Of a stretch of DNA of 64,000 nucleotides, positions 41,675 through 50,797 are shown piece after piece. Position numbers and translations under genes: made by a program. The notes beneath the pieces were generated by a model that searched no databases, was not told the origin of the DNA, and was given only the letters and a program-made list of their open reading frames with translations. Source of the DNA: Stigmatella aurantiaca DW4/3-1 (GTDB lineage: Bacteria > Myxococcota > Myxococcia > Myxococcales > Myxococcaceae). The stretch is taken from contig NC_014623.1 of the NCBI RefSeq assembly GCF_000165485.1, forward strand, positions 701,501-765,500, written 5' to 3'. Each line of letters starts with the position of its first letter. Position 1 is the stretch's first letter.

Positions 41675-43024
41675 ATGAAGACGACTTGGAAGCCGTGCCT
41701 GCTCGCCGCGATGGCGCTGGCCATGCCCCTGGGCGAGAGCCTCGCCGGGACGGCGGACTTCACCGTGCAGTACCAGAACTACAACGCCTCCGGACCCAAC
41801 GACTCCATCATCGAGGCGGGCATCCAACTGAAAAACAACACCACGGCCGCCATTCCGCTGAGCACGGTCGTCGTGCGCTACTGGTTCACGAAGGACGGCG
41901 CCACGACGGTGGCGCCGGCGTGCTGGTGGTGGAACACGGCGGCTTGCCCGGGGATCTCGCTGGTTACCGGGAGCGTGTCCGCCACGGGCGCGGACCAGTA
42001 TGTGGAGGTCCGCTTCACCAGTGCCGCCGGGAGCCTGGCGGCGGGGGCCTCGACCGCGCCGATCGATCTCGGCATCACCTTCGGGGGCGCCGCCGTCAAC
42101 GAGACGGACGACTATTCGTACGGCAACCAGACGTCACTTGCCGCCTGGAGCCGCATCAGCGTGCACGACGCGGGGGCCGCGCCCACGGGAGGCCTGAGAG
42201 GGGGCACGCCCCCCTCTGGGGGGACGACGCCGCCGCCCACCGTCGCGGCCGAGTTCTTCGATGACTTCACCTACACAGGACCGGGGGACGCGGCGTTCTC
42301 CAACCTCTGGACGGTGCGGACGTATGCGGGCGGGCCCGGCGTGGGGGGGGCGGTTTGGTCCGCGAGCAACGTGTCGATGGTGAGCGATGGCTCCAACCGG
42401 CTGATGCGCCTGCAAGCGAGCACCAATGGGTCCGTGGCGGGGACCTCGCACGCGGAGGTCATCTCCAAGGCGCAGAAGTTCAAGTTCGGCACCTATTCGA
42501 CCCGGATCAAGTTTCGCGACACGCCGCTGTCCGGCCCGCGCGTCTTCGGCGACAAGTACGTGGAGACTTTCTTCGCCCTCACGCCCTACAGCAGCCCCAG
42601 CTATTCGGAGCAGGACTACGAGTACCTGCCCAACGGCGGTTGGGGACAGGGCAACACCCCCACGATGTTCCTGACCTCGTTCGATAAGAACAAGACGGCC
42701 AGCCCGGAGCGCAAGCTCAACTACAGCCATGATGGCTGGCACACGCTCGTGCTGCACTCGACGCCTTCGGGGAATGTCTACCACATCGATGGTGTGCAGC
42801 AGGCCAGCCACACGGCGCAGTTTGCGCCGCTCATCCATCAGTTCCTCGATTTCCAGATGTGGTTCATCGAGCTGGGCACCACGGACGGTACCCCACGCAC
42901 GTACTTCGAGGAGGTGGACTGGGTGTACTTCGCCAAGGACACATACCTGGACACCAACGCGGTCAACGCGAAGGTGGCCAGCTTGCGCAGTGCCTCCGTG
43001 GCGCGCAAGGACACGGTGCCCTGA
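41675..43024 (+). CDS. secreted glycoside hydrolase family 16-like enzyme with N-terminal CBM3
   Basis: A 449-residue extracellular enzyme. Signal peptide (MKTTWKPCLLAAMALAMPLG) is followed by a type-3 cellulose-binding domain, residues about 25-170, recognised from TADFTVQYQNYNASGPNDSI, IPLSTVVVRYWFTKDG, DQYVEVRFTSAAGSL and SYGNQTSLAAWSRISV. A Gly/Pro/Thr linker leads to a beta-jelly-roll catalytic domain, residues about 190-430, with the GH16-like E-x-D-x-E signature EQDYE at residues 312-316 in SYSEQDYEYLPNGGWG. It probably cleaves a beta-glucan or related polysaccharide that accompanies cellulose. The regulatory palindrome upstream and the esterase across it support a degradation role. 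Family assignment of the catalytic part is moderate. Confidence 0.83.
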   Translation: MKTTWKPCLLAAMALAMPLGESLAGTADFTVQYQNYNASGPNDSIIEAGIQLKNNTTAAIPLSTVVVRYWFTKDGATTVAPACWWWNTAACPGISLVTGSVSATGADQYVEVRFTSAAGSLAAGASTAPIDLGITFGGAAVNETDDYSYGNQTSLAAWSRISVHDAGAAPTGGLRGGTPPSGGTTPPPTVAAEFFDDFTYTGPGDAAFSNLWTVRTYAGGPGVGGAVWSASNVSMVSDGSNRLMRLQASTNGSVAGTSHAEVISKAQKFKFGTYSTRIKFRDTPLSGPRVFGDKYVETFFALTPYSSPSYSEQDYEYLPNGGWGQGNTPTMFLTSFDKNKTASPERKLNYSHDGWHTLVLHSTPSGNVYHIDGVQQASHTAQFAPLIHQFLDFQMWFIELGTTDGTPRTYFEEVDWVYFAKDTYLDTNAVNAKVASLRSASVARKDTVP

Positions 43025-43032
43025 GCATTCGC

Positions 43033-43073
43033 ACCGGAGTGCGAGGCCCCCTGCGTCGGCCTCGCGCTCCGGT
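43033..43073 (+). terminator. strong GC hairpin terminator after the glycoside hydrolase gene
   Basis: A 16-bp stem, ACCGGAGTGCGAGGCC paired with GGCCTCGCGCTCCGGT (one G-T pair), with a 9-base loop, begins 9 bases after the stop codon. No U-tract follows, as is common in very GC-rich bacteria, so it may act with Rho or as an RNA 3' end. Confidence 0.65.
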
Positions 43074-43454
43074 GTGGGATCGACTGCTCGAACTGGGAGG
43101 AGTTCACGGAGTTGATCGGCGGCACCCAGAGAGACGCCTCATCACGGACCAGAATCGCCCCACGGGCCAGCTCATCGCGTAGACCGCCACCTGGGAGTTG
43201 GGAACCCGTGGGAACGTGAATGCCGTGGCAGTGCAGAAGTTGCTCCGCCGCCTCTGAGCGCCCAGTCAAGGTCCGCGTTCGTGGTGGCGTCGTGCCTGCA
43301 CGGACCATCTGGTGGTCGTTCAGGCTCGCGGGCACCGGGTTCTTTGTAGGCCGTTTTGCTCTTGGGGAACGTCGCGCAGGCGGTAGTGGCCTGCCACTCC
43401 GGCGGGTTGGGTTGACCTTGGATCTCGGGCGCCGATCCCTAAGAGACTATCTCA
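43074..43454. other. intergenic stretch with no supported gene
   Basis: About 380 bases between the terminator and the mobile element. Open frames here are short and lack ribosome binding sites or recognisable motifs; no RNA gene or repeat was recognised. Confidence 0.4.
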
Positions 43455-43944
43455 GTAGGGAAGAAAAGCCCCTACCTGTGAGGTTATCCAGGTAGGAGGG
43501 AAAAGTGGAATGGGAGTAGCCAAGCACGACGATGGTTGAAGGATGACGGAGGAGGTGTGGGCCAAGCTGGAGCCCCTGTTGCCTCCTCGTTCCGAGCATC
43601 CGCTGGGGTGTCACAATCCACGAGTGCCTGACAGAAAGGCCATGGAAGCCATCCTGTTGGTGCTGCGCACGGGGATGCAGTGGCAGGCGCTCAAGGCCAC
43701 CGGAATCTGCCACCCGTCCTCGGCCTACCGACGCTTCCGGGAGTGGACCGAGGCCGGAGTGTTCCGCGAGTTCTGGCGCTTGGGGTTCGTGGCCTATGAG
43801 CAAAGGTGCCCCACTGAGGCCCCAAGCGCCAGAGTTCGCGAAACACGTTCAACGGATGCTCAGGACGAGAATGTAACAAGTGTTTTAACTTCGCCCAAAC
43901 CTCATACCTGGATCACTCCACAGGTAGGTCATTTTCTTCCCTAC
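43455..43944 (+). mobile_element. IS5-derived small element with about 45-bp inverted ends
   Basis: The left end (43455 onward, GTAGGGAAGAAAA then a CCTACCTGTG...ATCCAGGTA...GAGG pattern) matches the reverse complement of the right end (to 43944) over about 45 bases with a few differences. The 490-base element contains only the N-terminal half of an IS5-group transposase, so it can move only with help from a full copy elsewhere. Its right part contains an inverted copy of a 27-base stretch of the transposase gene, with 3 differences by my count (see findings). A target duplication could not be fixed. Confidence 0.7.
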
Positions 43945-43950
43945 GGATAG
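43543..43950 (+). pseudogene. truncated IS5-type transposase
   Basis: A 135-codon frame whose first 85 residues match the N-terminal (DUF4096-like) part of IS5-group transposases: TEEVWAKLEPLLPPRSEHPL, RKAMEAILLVLRTGMQWQAL and HPSSAYRRFREWTEAGVFRE. Past FWRLGFVAYEQ the sequence is no longer transposase and includes an inverted copy of the preceding codons. The catalytic DDE domain is missing, so no active enzyme is made. Confidence 0.75.
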
Positions 43951-43988
43951 AGGCTTTTCGCGGCTCACCTGCGGGGGCGGCCCGCAGC

Positions 43989-45152
43989 TCAGGCTGCTTG
44001 GGAGCGCTCGGTTCCATCGCGTGACGGAAAGCCTGTCATCCGGCGGAACAGTTCGTCGTGAGCCTCGACCATCCGCTCCAGGGTCAGCTCCGATTCCACG
44101 AAGGCGCGTCCCGCGAGCCCCATCCGCCGCGCCAGGGCCGGTTCATCCAACAGCCGGGTGATGGCCGCCGCGAGGGCCAGGGGGGAGAGCGGCGGCACCA
44201 CGAAGCCGCGCTCGCCATCCGCGACGAGCTCCGCGTTGCCCCCCGCATCGGTCACGACCATGGGAAGACCGGCGGCCATTCCTTCCATGACGGCGTTCGA
44301 CAGCCCCTCGTGCCGGGAGCAGAGGATGCCCACGGTGGTCCTGCGGAGCACGGCCGGAACGTCCGTGCGGTGGCCCAGAAAGTGGACCGCCTCGGCCAGC
44401 CCCAGGGCGCGGGCGCGCGCCTCCAGTTCGGGCCGCCGCACCCCATCTCCCACAAGGAAGGCCGTTGCCTGAGGATGACGCCGGCGCACCGTGGTCAGCG
44501 CCTCGAGGAAGTCTTCCTGGCGTTTGACCTCGTGGGTCATGTTGGCCACGAGCGTGAGGATGGGTGCGCCCTCGGGCACGCTGGGCAGCGGGCTCTCGAG
44601 CCCTGCCACCGCGCGCGCATCGAAGTGCTCCAGGCGCAGCCCATTGCGGATGACGGTGACGCGCTCCGCGGGAAACCACTCGCGCTCCCGCATGAAGCGC
44701 CGCACGGCCTCGGCGTTGGCGATGGCGTGGTTGGCCGCATGCGTGGCGGCGGCCAGCAGGGCGTGGCGCGCACGTCCGTGCCAGTGCACGAGATCCAGCC
44801 GGCCCACGACGACGGGCACCCGGGCCATCCGGCAGGCCGGTACCGCCAGCAGGGTCGTATAGAAGTCATGGACGTGGAGCAGATCCACGCGCTGGGCCTT
44901 CAGCCACTTTGCGAGGCGGACCATCTGGCGGACCGTCTGCGGGTGGACGAGGGAAGGCCCGAGCGGAAAAGTCTCAGGCTCCAGACCCAGCTTGCGCACC
45001 TCGGGCAACAGCGGCCCCGTGGCCTCGAGGGCGAGCACCTGGATGTCGTAGCGTGAGCGCGGAAGGCCCCGGATCAGTTCCAGGAACTGCACCTCTCCGC
45101 CTCCCAGGTGAAACGTATTGGTGAACTCCACCAGCCGGATCCGCTTGTCCAT
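43989..45152 (-). CDS. glycosyltransferase family 4
   Basis: A 387-residue GT4 (GT-B fold) glycosyltransferase. The N-terminal domain opens RLVEFTNTFHLGGGEVQFLE, giving the Gly-rich acceptor loop, and has LLHVHDFYTTLLAVPACRMA; the C-terminal donor domain has VANMTHEVKRQEDFLEAL, LVGDGVRRPELEARA, and the GT4 signature SRHEGLSNAVMEGMAAGLPM with the E-x7-E pair. It likely transfers a sugar in exopolysaccharide, lipopolysaccharide O-antigen or glycolipid synthesis. ATG 45152 gives the normal family N-terminus; a longer frame upstream crosses the intergenic region. It diverges from two further GT4 genes about 180 bases away. Confidence 0.9.
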   Translation of the reverse strand: MDKRIRLVEFTNTFHLGGGEVQFLELIRGLPRSRYDIQVLALEATGPLLPEVRKLGLEPETFPLGPSLVHPQTVRQMVRLAKWLKAQRVDLLHVHDFYTTLLAVPACRMARVPVVVGRLDLVHWHGRARHALLAAATHAANHAIANAEAVRRFMREREWFPAERVTVIRNGLRLEHFDARAVAGLESPLPSVPEGAPILTLVANMTHEVKRQEDFLEALTTVRRRHPQATAFLVGDGVRRPELEARARALGLAEAVHFLGHRTDVPAVLRRTTVGILCSRHEGLSNAVMEGMAAGLPMVVTDAGGNAELVADGERGFVVPPLSPLALAAAITRLLDEPALARRMGLAGRAFVESELTLERMVEAHDELFRRMTGFPSRDGTERSQAA

Positions 45153-45334
45153 GCCGTCATGGTGGCATGCACTTCGGACGCCAGCGCCCCCCTTCTGCCT
45201 GGGACGCCATCCAGCCCCCTTGGAGTGTTGGATTGTCGCAGCAAGCCCCTGGACACTGAAGTGATTGCAGAACAGTCCGAGGGCTGTTGACGATTCTGAA
45301 CCCAGTGTCCAGCTTGCGCAGCCCGGGAGGAAGC

Positions 45335-46522
45335 ATGGGGTTGCGAATCGCGATGCTGTCCGCTGTGTTTCCTCCGTCCGTGGGAGGAATCCAGACACAC
45401 ACCCTGCGGTTGTCTCAGCGGCTCGTGGCACACGGCGCGCAGGTGGTGGTGCTCACCCGCCATCACCAGGGGCTGCCCCGCCGGGAGTTCGTGGAGGGCG
45501 TCGAGGTGCTGCGCCTGGGGCAGGGGGATGCCCGCCGCGAGGTGGCCACCGCGACCTATCTGGCCGACAGCTTGCGGGTGCTGGTCTCCCGGCGTGACGA
45601 ATTGGATGTGATGCACGCACACCAGATGCTCTCTCCCACCAGCGTTGGACTGCTGGCACGCAAGGCGCTCGGGATTCCCTTGGTCATCAACCCACATGCC
45701 TGCGGTCCCCAGGGAGACGTTCAATATTTGAGAAACGCCCACTGGCTCGCGGGCGGCTGGCGCCTCGATGCGGCGCGCCGGTGGGCGGATGCCTTCGTCA
45801 GCATCAGCGAGCCCATCCGGGAAGAGTTGAGGGGCTCGGGCATTGGAGAGGACCGCATCTGGCGCATCGCCAATGGCGTGGATCTGGACACCTTCCGTCC
45901 CGCAGGAGCCGAGGAGCGCCAGGCGCTGCGCGACCCGCTGGGGCTGCCACGCGGGCCCGTGGTCACCTACTCCGGGCGCCTGGCACCCGAAAAGGGGGTG
46001 GATGTGCTGCTGGAGGCTTGGGCGCTGCTCGTGCGCGCGCGCCCCGAGGCCACGCTGGTTCTGTTGGGAAATGGGCCCGAGGAGGCGGCCCTCCGGCGGC
46101 GCGTGGCGCAGCTCGGGCTGGGGGCCTCCGTGCGTCCGATGGGCGCGGTCTCCGATGTGCCGGCGTGGCTGCGCGCGAGCGATGTCTTCGCCCTGGCCTC
46201 GCGGACCGAGGGGCTGCCGGTGGCGCTCCTGGAGGGCATGGCGTGTGCGCTGCCCGCGGTGGCCACCCGCGTGGGTGGCACCCCGGAGGTGCTGGATGAC
46301 GGCGTTCACGGGCGGCTCGTTCCGTCCGAGAACCCCAGCGCTTTGGCCGAGGGGCTGATCGAAGCGCTGGCGCCTGGCACGGGTGCGAGATGGGGCGCGG
46401 CCGCGCGCGCGAGGGTGGAGGCGCGCTTTTCGCTGGATGCCATCGCCCACCGCCTCTTGCAGCTCTATGGCGGGCTGGTTCACGAACGCGCCGGCGCCCG
46501 GTCCAGCGCAGGAACTGTCTGA
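45335..46522 (+). CDS. glycosyltransferase family 4
   Basis: A 395-residue GT4 enzyme with the classical start RIAMLSAVFPPSVGGIQTHT (the glycine-rich loop that contacts the donor phosphate), MHAHQMLSPTSVGLLARKAL, a donor domain with YSGRLAPEKGVDVLLEAW and VLLGNGPEEAALRRR, and the E-x7-E signature SRTEGLPVALLEGMACALP. It probably adds one sugar in the same surface-glycan pathway as its neighbours. ATG 45335 follows GGGAGGAAGC. It ends 10 bases before the next GT4 gene, so the two are one operon. Confidence 0.92.
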   Translation: MGLRIAMLSAVFPPSVGGIQTHTLRLSQRLVAHGAQVVVLTRHHQGLPRREFVEGVEVLRLGQGDARREVATATYLADSLRVLVSRRDELDVMHAHQMLSPTSVGLLARKALGIPLVINPHACGPQGDVQYLRNAHWLAGGWRLDAARRWADAFVSISEPIREELRGSGIGEDRIWRIANGVDLDTFRPAGAEERQALRDPLGLPRGPVVTYSGRLAPEKGVDVLLEAWALLVRARPEATLVLLGNGPEEAALRRRVAQLGLGASVRPMGAVSDVPAWLRASDVFALASRTEGLPVALLEGMACALPAVATRVGGTPEVLDDGVHGRLVPSENPSALAEGLIEALAPGTGARWGAAARARVEARFSLDAIAHRLLQLYGGLVHERAGARSSAGTV

Positions 46523-46532
46523 GGAGACCCGA

Positions 46533-47882
46533 ATGAGCCGATCCGTGTCCGGACGTTCGCGCCGCGTCGCCTACTTGATGTCGTGGTTTCCGGCGGTCAC
46601 GGAGACATTCATCCTCTACGAGATCCTCGAGCTCGAGCGGCTGGGCGTTCAGGTGGAGGTGTTTCCGCTGTTCGGCCGCCACGGCACGGTGCGGCACCCC
46701 GGTGCCAGCAAGCTGATTGCCCGGGCGCATTACCGGCGGATGGTCTCCTGGGCCATGGTGTCGGCCCAGCTCTATTGGTTGTGGCACAGCCCGCTGAGGT
46801 ACCTGGCCGCTTGGTGGATGGCGCTCTCGGGCAACCGGCACTCGTGGGGCTTTTTCGTGCGGGCTTTCGCGGTGATTCCGAAGGCGGCGCTCTTCGCGCG
46901 GGAGATGCAGCGGCTCCAGATCGAGCACGTGCATGCGCACTGGGCCACCCACCCGACGCTGGCGGCCCTCGTCATCCAGCGGCTGACGGGCCTGAGCTTC
47001 AGCTTCACCTGCCATGCGCATGACCTGTTCGTCGACCGGACGATGCTCGACCAGAAGCTCGCGGCGGCCTCCTTCGCGGTGACCATCTCGGAGTTCAACC
47101 GGAACATGTTGGTGGAGCTCTACGGCGAGGAAGCCGCCCGGAAGGTCATCGTGGTGCGCTGTGGGGTGGATCAGGACATCTTCCGTCCCCGCCCGCGCCC
47201 TCGCGGCGCTCACGTGCCGGTCATCCTGTGCGTGGCGAGCCTGCGGGACTACAAGGGCCACTCCTACCTCATCGAGGCCTGCCGCCAGCTCAAGGAGGCA
47301 GGAACGCGCTTCCGGTGTCAGTTGGTCGGAGATGGTCCGCTGCGGAGGCAGCTCGAAGCCGAGGTGGAGAAGGCCGGGGTCCAGGCGGAGATCGAGTTCC
47401 TGGGCAGCCGGCGTCGCAACGAGGTCGCGGCCCTGCTGGCCCGCGCGGACGTGGTCGTCCAGCCCAGCGTGGTGGCCGCCTCGGGGCAGATGGAGGGCAT
47501 TCCCGTGTCGCTCATGGAGGCGCTGGCGAGCGAAGCGCCCGTCGTGGCGACCCGCATCTCGGCCATTCCAGAGTTGATCCTCGACGAGGAGACAGGGCTG
47601 CTGGTCCCCGAGAAGGATGCCCGGGCGTTGGCGGGCGCCCTCCTGCGGTTGCTCGGCGATCGCCACATGGCCCAGCGGCTGGGCCGCAATGGACGCCGGC
47701 GGGTGCTGCAACACTTCAATCTGCGGGGCAATGTCGTCCGTTTGGCGGAGAGCCTCGCGGCGGGAGCAGCCCTCCCTCCGCTCACCCCACAGGCCGAGGG
47801 CATTCCGGAGCAGCTCCGGGGCCGCGAGGGGCGCACCTCCCGCCGGAGCCGTCAGCGCGTGCGCGTCAAGAAGAGTGCCTGA
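46533..47882 (+). CDS. glycosyltransferase family 4
   Basis: A 449-residue GT4 enzyme of the colanic-acid type. It begins VAYLMSWFPAVTETFILYE, the form of loop seen in WcaL-like transferases, then HVHAHWATHPTLAALVIQRL and FSFTCHAHDLFVDRTMLDQK. The donor domain holds CVASLRDYKGHSYLIEAC, LVGDGPLRRQLEAEVEK, and GQMEGIPVSLMEALASEAP, with the E-x7-E. The last 45 residues are basic and disordered. ATG 46533 follows GAGGAGA and lies 10 bases after the preceding GT gene. It is the second gene of a GT operon whose product is probably an extracellular or surface polysaccharide. Confidence 0.92.
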   Translation: MSRSVSGRSRRVAYLMSWFPAVTETFILYEILELERLGVQVEVFPLFGRHGTVRHPGASKLIARAHYRRMVSWAMVSAQLYWLWHSPLRYLAAWWMALSGNRHSWGFFVRAFAVIPKAALFAREMQRLQIEHVHAHWATHPTLAALVIQRLTGLSFSFTCHAHDLFVDRTMLDQKLAAASFAVTISEFNRNMLVELYGEEAARKVIVVRCGVDQDIFRPRPRPRGAHVPVILCVASLRDYKGHSYLIEACRQLKEAGTRFRCQLVGDGPLRRQLEAEVEKAGVQAEIEFLGSRRRNEVAALLARADVVVQPSVVAASGQMEGIPVSLMEALASEAPVVATRISAIPELILDEETGLLVPEKDARALAGALLRLLGDRHMAQRLGRNGRRRVLQHFNLRGNVVRLAESLAAGAALPPLTPQAEGIPEQLRGREGRTSRRSRQRVRVKKSA

Positions 47883-47922
47883 TTCCCAGCCGGTGGCGAG
47901 CGCCGGCCGGGAGGGCGCGGGG

Positions 47923-48723
47923 CTATTCGAAGGAGGCTTCGGAAGGGGCAGCGCGGCGGATGGGCCGGCCCTCGCCAAACAGGAAGCCCAGCTTGACCTG
48001 GAAGAAGCCTCCGTCGAATCCAGAGAGCACCTCTGAGTCCGAATCGCTGGTGTTCACCGAGCCTACGACCGGCACGGAGAACGCGACTTCGGGCATCAGC
48101 CGGAAGCCGCTGCCGATGCGCAGCGCATAGCCGATCGACCCACCGACGCTCAGCACATTGACGCTGCCGTTGGCGTTGTCCCCTCCCACGGAGACCCGCG
48201 CACCGCTCACGCGGGGGCCCAGAACAAACTCAGAGCCTCCGTCGGTCTTGAAGCCGATGAGCAGCGGCAAGGCCAGGTTGGTGTAGCCCACGTCATCCTC
48301 GTCCGAACCGAGGTAGACCCCGGAGATGGAGGGTGCCAGCGAGATGGCCAGGTCTGGGTTGTCGGGGCTGGTGAGCAGGAATTTGGTCTGCAATTCCGCC
48401 AGGGAGAACCCAAATCTCACCCCGAGATCGATGCGGTCGGTGACACCGTAACGCAGCGCCAGATCGAGGTGCGGGTAGGTGGCGGCATCGAAAGTTGAGT
48501 CACCGTCGTCGATATCGTCGATGTCGTCGAAATCGGCAGCGGAGCTGCTTCCGGCGTCATCCTCGGACAAGATCCCCACGCCCTGGATGCCGGGCTCAAC
48601 GGCGAATTGGAACTTGCCCTGGCCCAGCGTGTCCGCTGTCTGCACATGGCTGATGGAAACACACCCGGTTCCCAGCAGCCCCATGAGGAGGGCCGCTGCT
48701 GTGATACCCCACTGCATCCGCAT
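47923..48723 (-). CDS. predicted outer-membrane beta-barrel lipoprotein
   Basis: A 266-residue lipoprotein (MRMQWGITAAALLMGLLGTGC, lipobox before Cys21) followed by an acidic Asp-rich loop (SSAADFDDIDDIDDGDSTFD) and then alternating beta-strand segments (YPHLDLALRYGVTDRIDLGV, SIGYALRIGSGFRLMPEV), ending near GFDGGFFQVKLGFLFGEGR. It resembles small outer-membrane barrels often found in myxobacteria. ATG 48723 (MRMQW) is chosen for the GGGGAA upstream and signal logic. It is convergent with the GT operon, 40 bases from its stop. Confidence 0.75.
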   Translation of the reverse strand: MRMQWGITAAALLMGLLGTGCVSISHVQTADTLGQGKFQFAVEPGIQGVGILSEDDAGSSSAADFDDIDDIDDGDSTFDAATYPHLDLALRYGVTDRIDLGVRFGFSLAELQTKFLLTSPDNPDLAISLAPSISGVYLGSDEDDVGYTNLALPLLIGFKTDGGSEFVLGPRVSGARVSVGGDNANGSVNVLSVGGSIGYALRIGSGFRLMPEVAFSVPVVGSVNTSDSDSEVLSGFDGGFFQVKLGFLFGEGRPIRRAAPSEASFE

Positions 48724-48848
48724 GATGATTCCCCGTTGTTCGGTCACTTCGGCCGGAGGGCCTGAGGCGGCGCTCTCGCCAGTTGTGCTCGCTCATACGG
48801 GCGCCGAGCGTCCGTATTCACCGGGGTTATTTGGGCGATGACCGCGGG

Positions 48849-49208
48849 CTACAGGCTCTTGCCGTCGACGGGGGTAACGCGGAGGGCCGCCAGATCCACC
48901 CCTTCCAGGCAGCGCACGTTGATGGCGTACATCTGGCGGCCATCCGGCGCGGTTCCGCTGGCGAAGGATTCGACCCCACAGGTCCGGCAGAAGAGGTGGT
49001 GGATCACCTTCTTGTTGAACTGGTAGTCCGAGACCGCGTCCTTGCCGGACAGGAGCTTGAACTGGTCCGCGCCCACGAAGGACAGCAGCGCTCCTTTCTT
49101 CGTGCAGACGGAACAGTTACACGAAATCACCTGGTTCAGGTCCGCTGTTACCTCGTATTGGATCTGGCCGCAGTGACAGCCGCCTGTGTACTTCTGGGGA
49201 GTGGTCAT
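48849..49208 (-). CDS. GFA (CENP-V/glutathione-dependent formaldehyde-activating) family protein
   Basis: A 119-residue small zinc protein. The characteristic Cys pattern is present: YTGGCHCGQIQYEV, ISCNCSVCTKKGALL, HHLFCRTCGVESF. These residues bind two zinc ions in GFA-type enzymes, which accelerate formation of S-hydroxymethylglutathione, though many members have other roles. ATG 49208 follows GAGGGGC; an ATG 12 bases upstream is also possible. It diverges from the aminotransferase gene at 49306. Confidence 0.88.
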   Translation of the reverse strand: MTTPQKYTGGCHCGQIQYEVTADLNQVISCNCSVCTKKGALLSFVGADQFKLLSGKDAVSDYQFNKKVIHHLFCRTCGVESFASGTAPDGRQMYAINVRCLEGVDLAALRVTPVDGKSL

Positions 49209-49305
49209 GCCCCTCACCATGAACGCCGCCGCGGGGGACCGTCAACACTCTGGCGGTGCGCTTCGGTACAGTCTTCCCCCCTGTTCGAGCCCTGGAGGCC
49301 CCTGC

Positions 49306-50487
49306 GTGAGCGAGCGTGATCTGTTGATGATTCCTGGTCCAGTGGAGTTCGACCCGGAGGTGATGCGCGCCCTGGGGGCCCGCACGCTCAGTCACCTGGA
49401 CCCCGTCTTCATCGCCACCTTCGGCCGTGCCCTCCAGCGGCTGCGCGAGGTGTGCCTGGCGCCATCCGCACAGCCCTTCATCGTCGCCGGGACTGGCACC
49501 CTGGCCATGGAGCTGGCGGTGGCCAACCTCGTCGAGCCCGGAGACCGGGCGCTCGTCGTCAACACCGGCCACTTCAGCGACCGGATGGCCCTCATCCTGG
49601 CGCGGCACGGCGCGGAGGTGACGCAGGTGCGCCCTCCGCTGGGGGAGGCTCCGCGTCCACAAGAGGTGGAGCAGGCCCTGGCCCAGGGCGCTTACCGGGT
49701 GATGACCGTCACCCACGTGGATACCTCCACCGGGGTGCGTGCCCCCGCCGAGCCGCTGGTGCGTGCCGCCCACCGTCATGGCGTCCTGTCCGTGGTGGAT
49801 GGGGTGTGCGCCACCGCCGGGGAGACCTTCCACCAGGACGCCTGGGGCGCGGATGTGTACCTCACGGGCAGCCAGAAGGCCCTCGGGGTGCCGCCAGGGC
49901 TGGCGCTGCTCACCGTCAGCCCGAAGGCCCTGTCCGCCTGGCGCGCCCGGAAGCACCCGGTGCGCTCGTTCTATGCCGACTGGGCCGAGTGGCTTCCCAT
50001 CATGGAGGCCTACGAGGCCGGAAAGCCCGCCTACTTCGCCACCCCCGCCGTCAACCTCATCACCGCGCTGGAGGTGAGCCTGGGCCAGATTCTCCGCGAG
50101 GGCATGGAGCCCCGCTTTGCCCGTCACCGGCGCATGGCCCGCGCCTTCCGCGCCGCCTGGCGGGCCCTGGGGCTGCGCCCCCTGCCCACCACCGAGGCCG
50201 CCACCGCCAACACCTTGAGCGCCCTGTATTACCCGGAAGGTGTCGATTCCAGCGTGGTGGGGCGCGTGCGGGGCGAGGGGGTGGTGCTCGCGGGAGGCCT
50301 GCATCCGGAGCTCAAGACGCGCTACTTCCGGGTGGGCCACATGAACCTGGTGGGGCCGGGAGAGGTGCTCGCCACGGTGGGGGCCGTGGAGCGGGCCCTT
50401 GGCGCCGCGGGCCACCGGGTGCAGCCGGGCGGGGCCGTCTCCGCGGCCCAGGCCGCCCTGCTAGAACCTGTACCGGCGGCGGATTGA
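49306..50487 (+). CDS. class V aminotransferase (alanine-glyoxylate / serine-pyruvate type)
   Basis: A 393-residue PLP enzyme. It begins SERDLLMIPGPVEFDPEVMR, the conserved nucleotide-like start of this family; VAGTGTLAMELAVANLVEPG provides the PLP phosphate site; HVDTSTGVRAP and LSVVDGVCATAGE carry the aspartate; and the Schiff-base Lys is in LTGSQKALGVPPGLAL. It probably catalyses transamination between alanine or serine and glyoxylate or a related oxo-acid. The GTG at 49306 has GGAGG 7 bases upstream, and fits the family better than upstream ATGs. Confidence 0.92.
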   Translation: MSERDLLMIPGPVEFDPEVMRALGARTLSHLDPVFIATFGRALQRLREVCLAPSAQPFIVAGTGTLAMELAVANLVEPGDRALVVNTGHFSDRMALILARHGAEVTQVRPPLGEAPRPQEVEQALAQGAYRVMTVTHVDTSTGVRAPAEPLVRAAHRHGVLSVVDGVCATAGETFHQDAWGADVYLTGSQKALGVPPGLALLTVSPKALSAWRARKHPVRSFYADWAEWLPIMEAYEAGKPAYFATPAVNLITALEVSLGQILREGMEPRFARHRRMARAFRAAWRALGLRPLPTTEAATANTLSALYYPEGVDSSVVGRVRGEGVVLAGGLHPELKTRYFRVGHMNLVGPGEVLATVGAVERALGAAGHRVQPGGAVSAAQAALLEPVPAAD

Positions 50488-50797
50488 CAAGCCGGCTGTC
50501 GGGTGGCTGACGCACCTTGCCCCCGGGGACCGGATTTTCCGCACGGGGGGTGCGGAAACAGGTGCGTGGAAGGGCGGCCTCATTCTATGGGCCTCGCTTC
50601 TACGCGATGCGGCTTCTTCGATCCCTCTCCTCGCGCCTGGCCATTCCCCCCTTCCCAGCGCTCGCCTTCGGCGCGCCGGGTGTTAGGGTGGCCGCGCCCC
50701 ATGCTGGTTTGATTGGGGCGACCCGCCCCGCCTCGCCCCCGGCGGCCCCCCCGGCGAGTTCCTCCCTCTTTTCCTTGGGGTACCGAGGCTCTTCTCG
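50488..50797. other. 310-base intergenic region upstream of the KaiC-like gene
   Basis: No gene is seen here apart from short shadows. It contains the TTTCCGCAC/GTGCGGAAA hairpin described separately and a GC-rich, proline-coding-like stretch before the KaiC-like start. It presumably carries the KaiC promoter, which I could not place. Confidence 0.4.
50536..50558. terminator. 9-bp perfect hairpin after the aminotransferase gene
   Basis: TTTCCGCAC (50536-50544) and GTGCGGAAA (50550-50558) form an exact 9-bp stem around GGGGG. It lies 49 bases after the aminotransferase stop. It could be a terminator of that gene or an operator for the KaiC-like gene 240 bases downstream; the sequence cannot decide. 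Confidence 0.4.
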
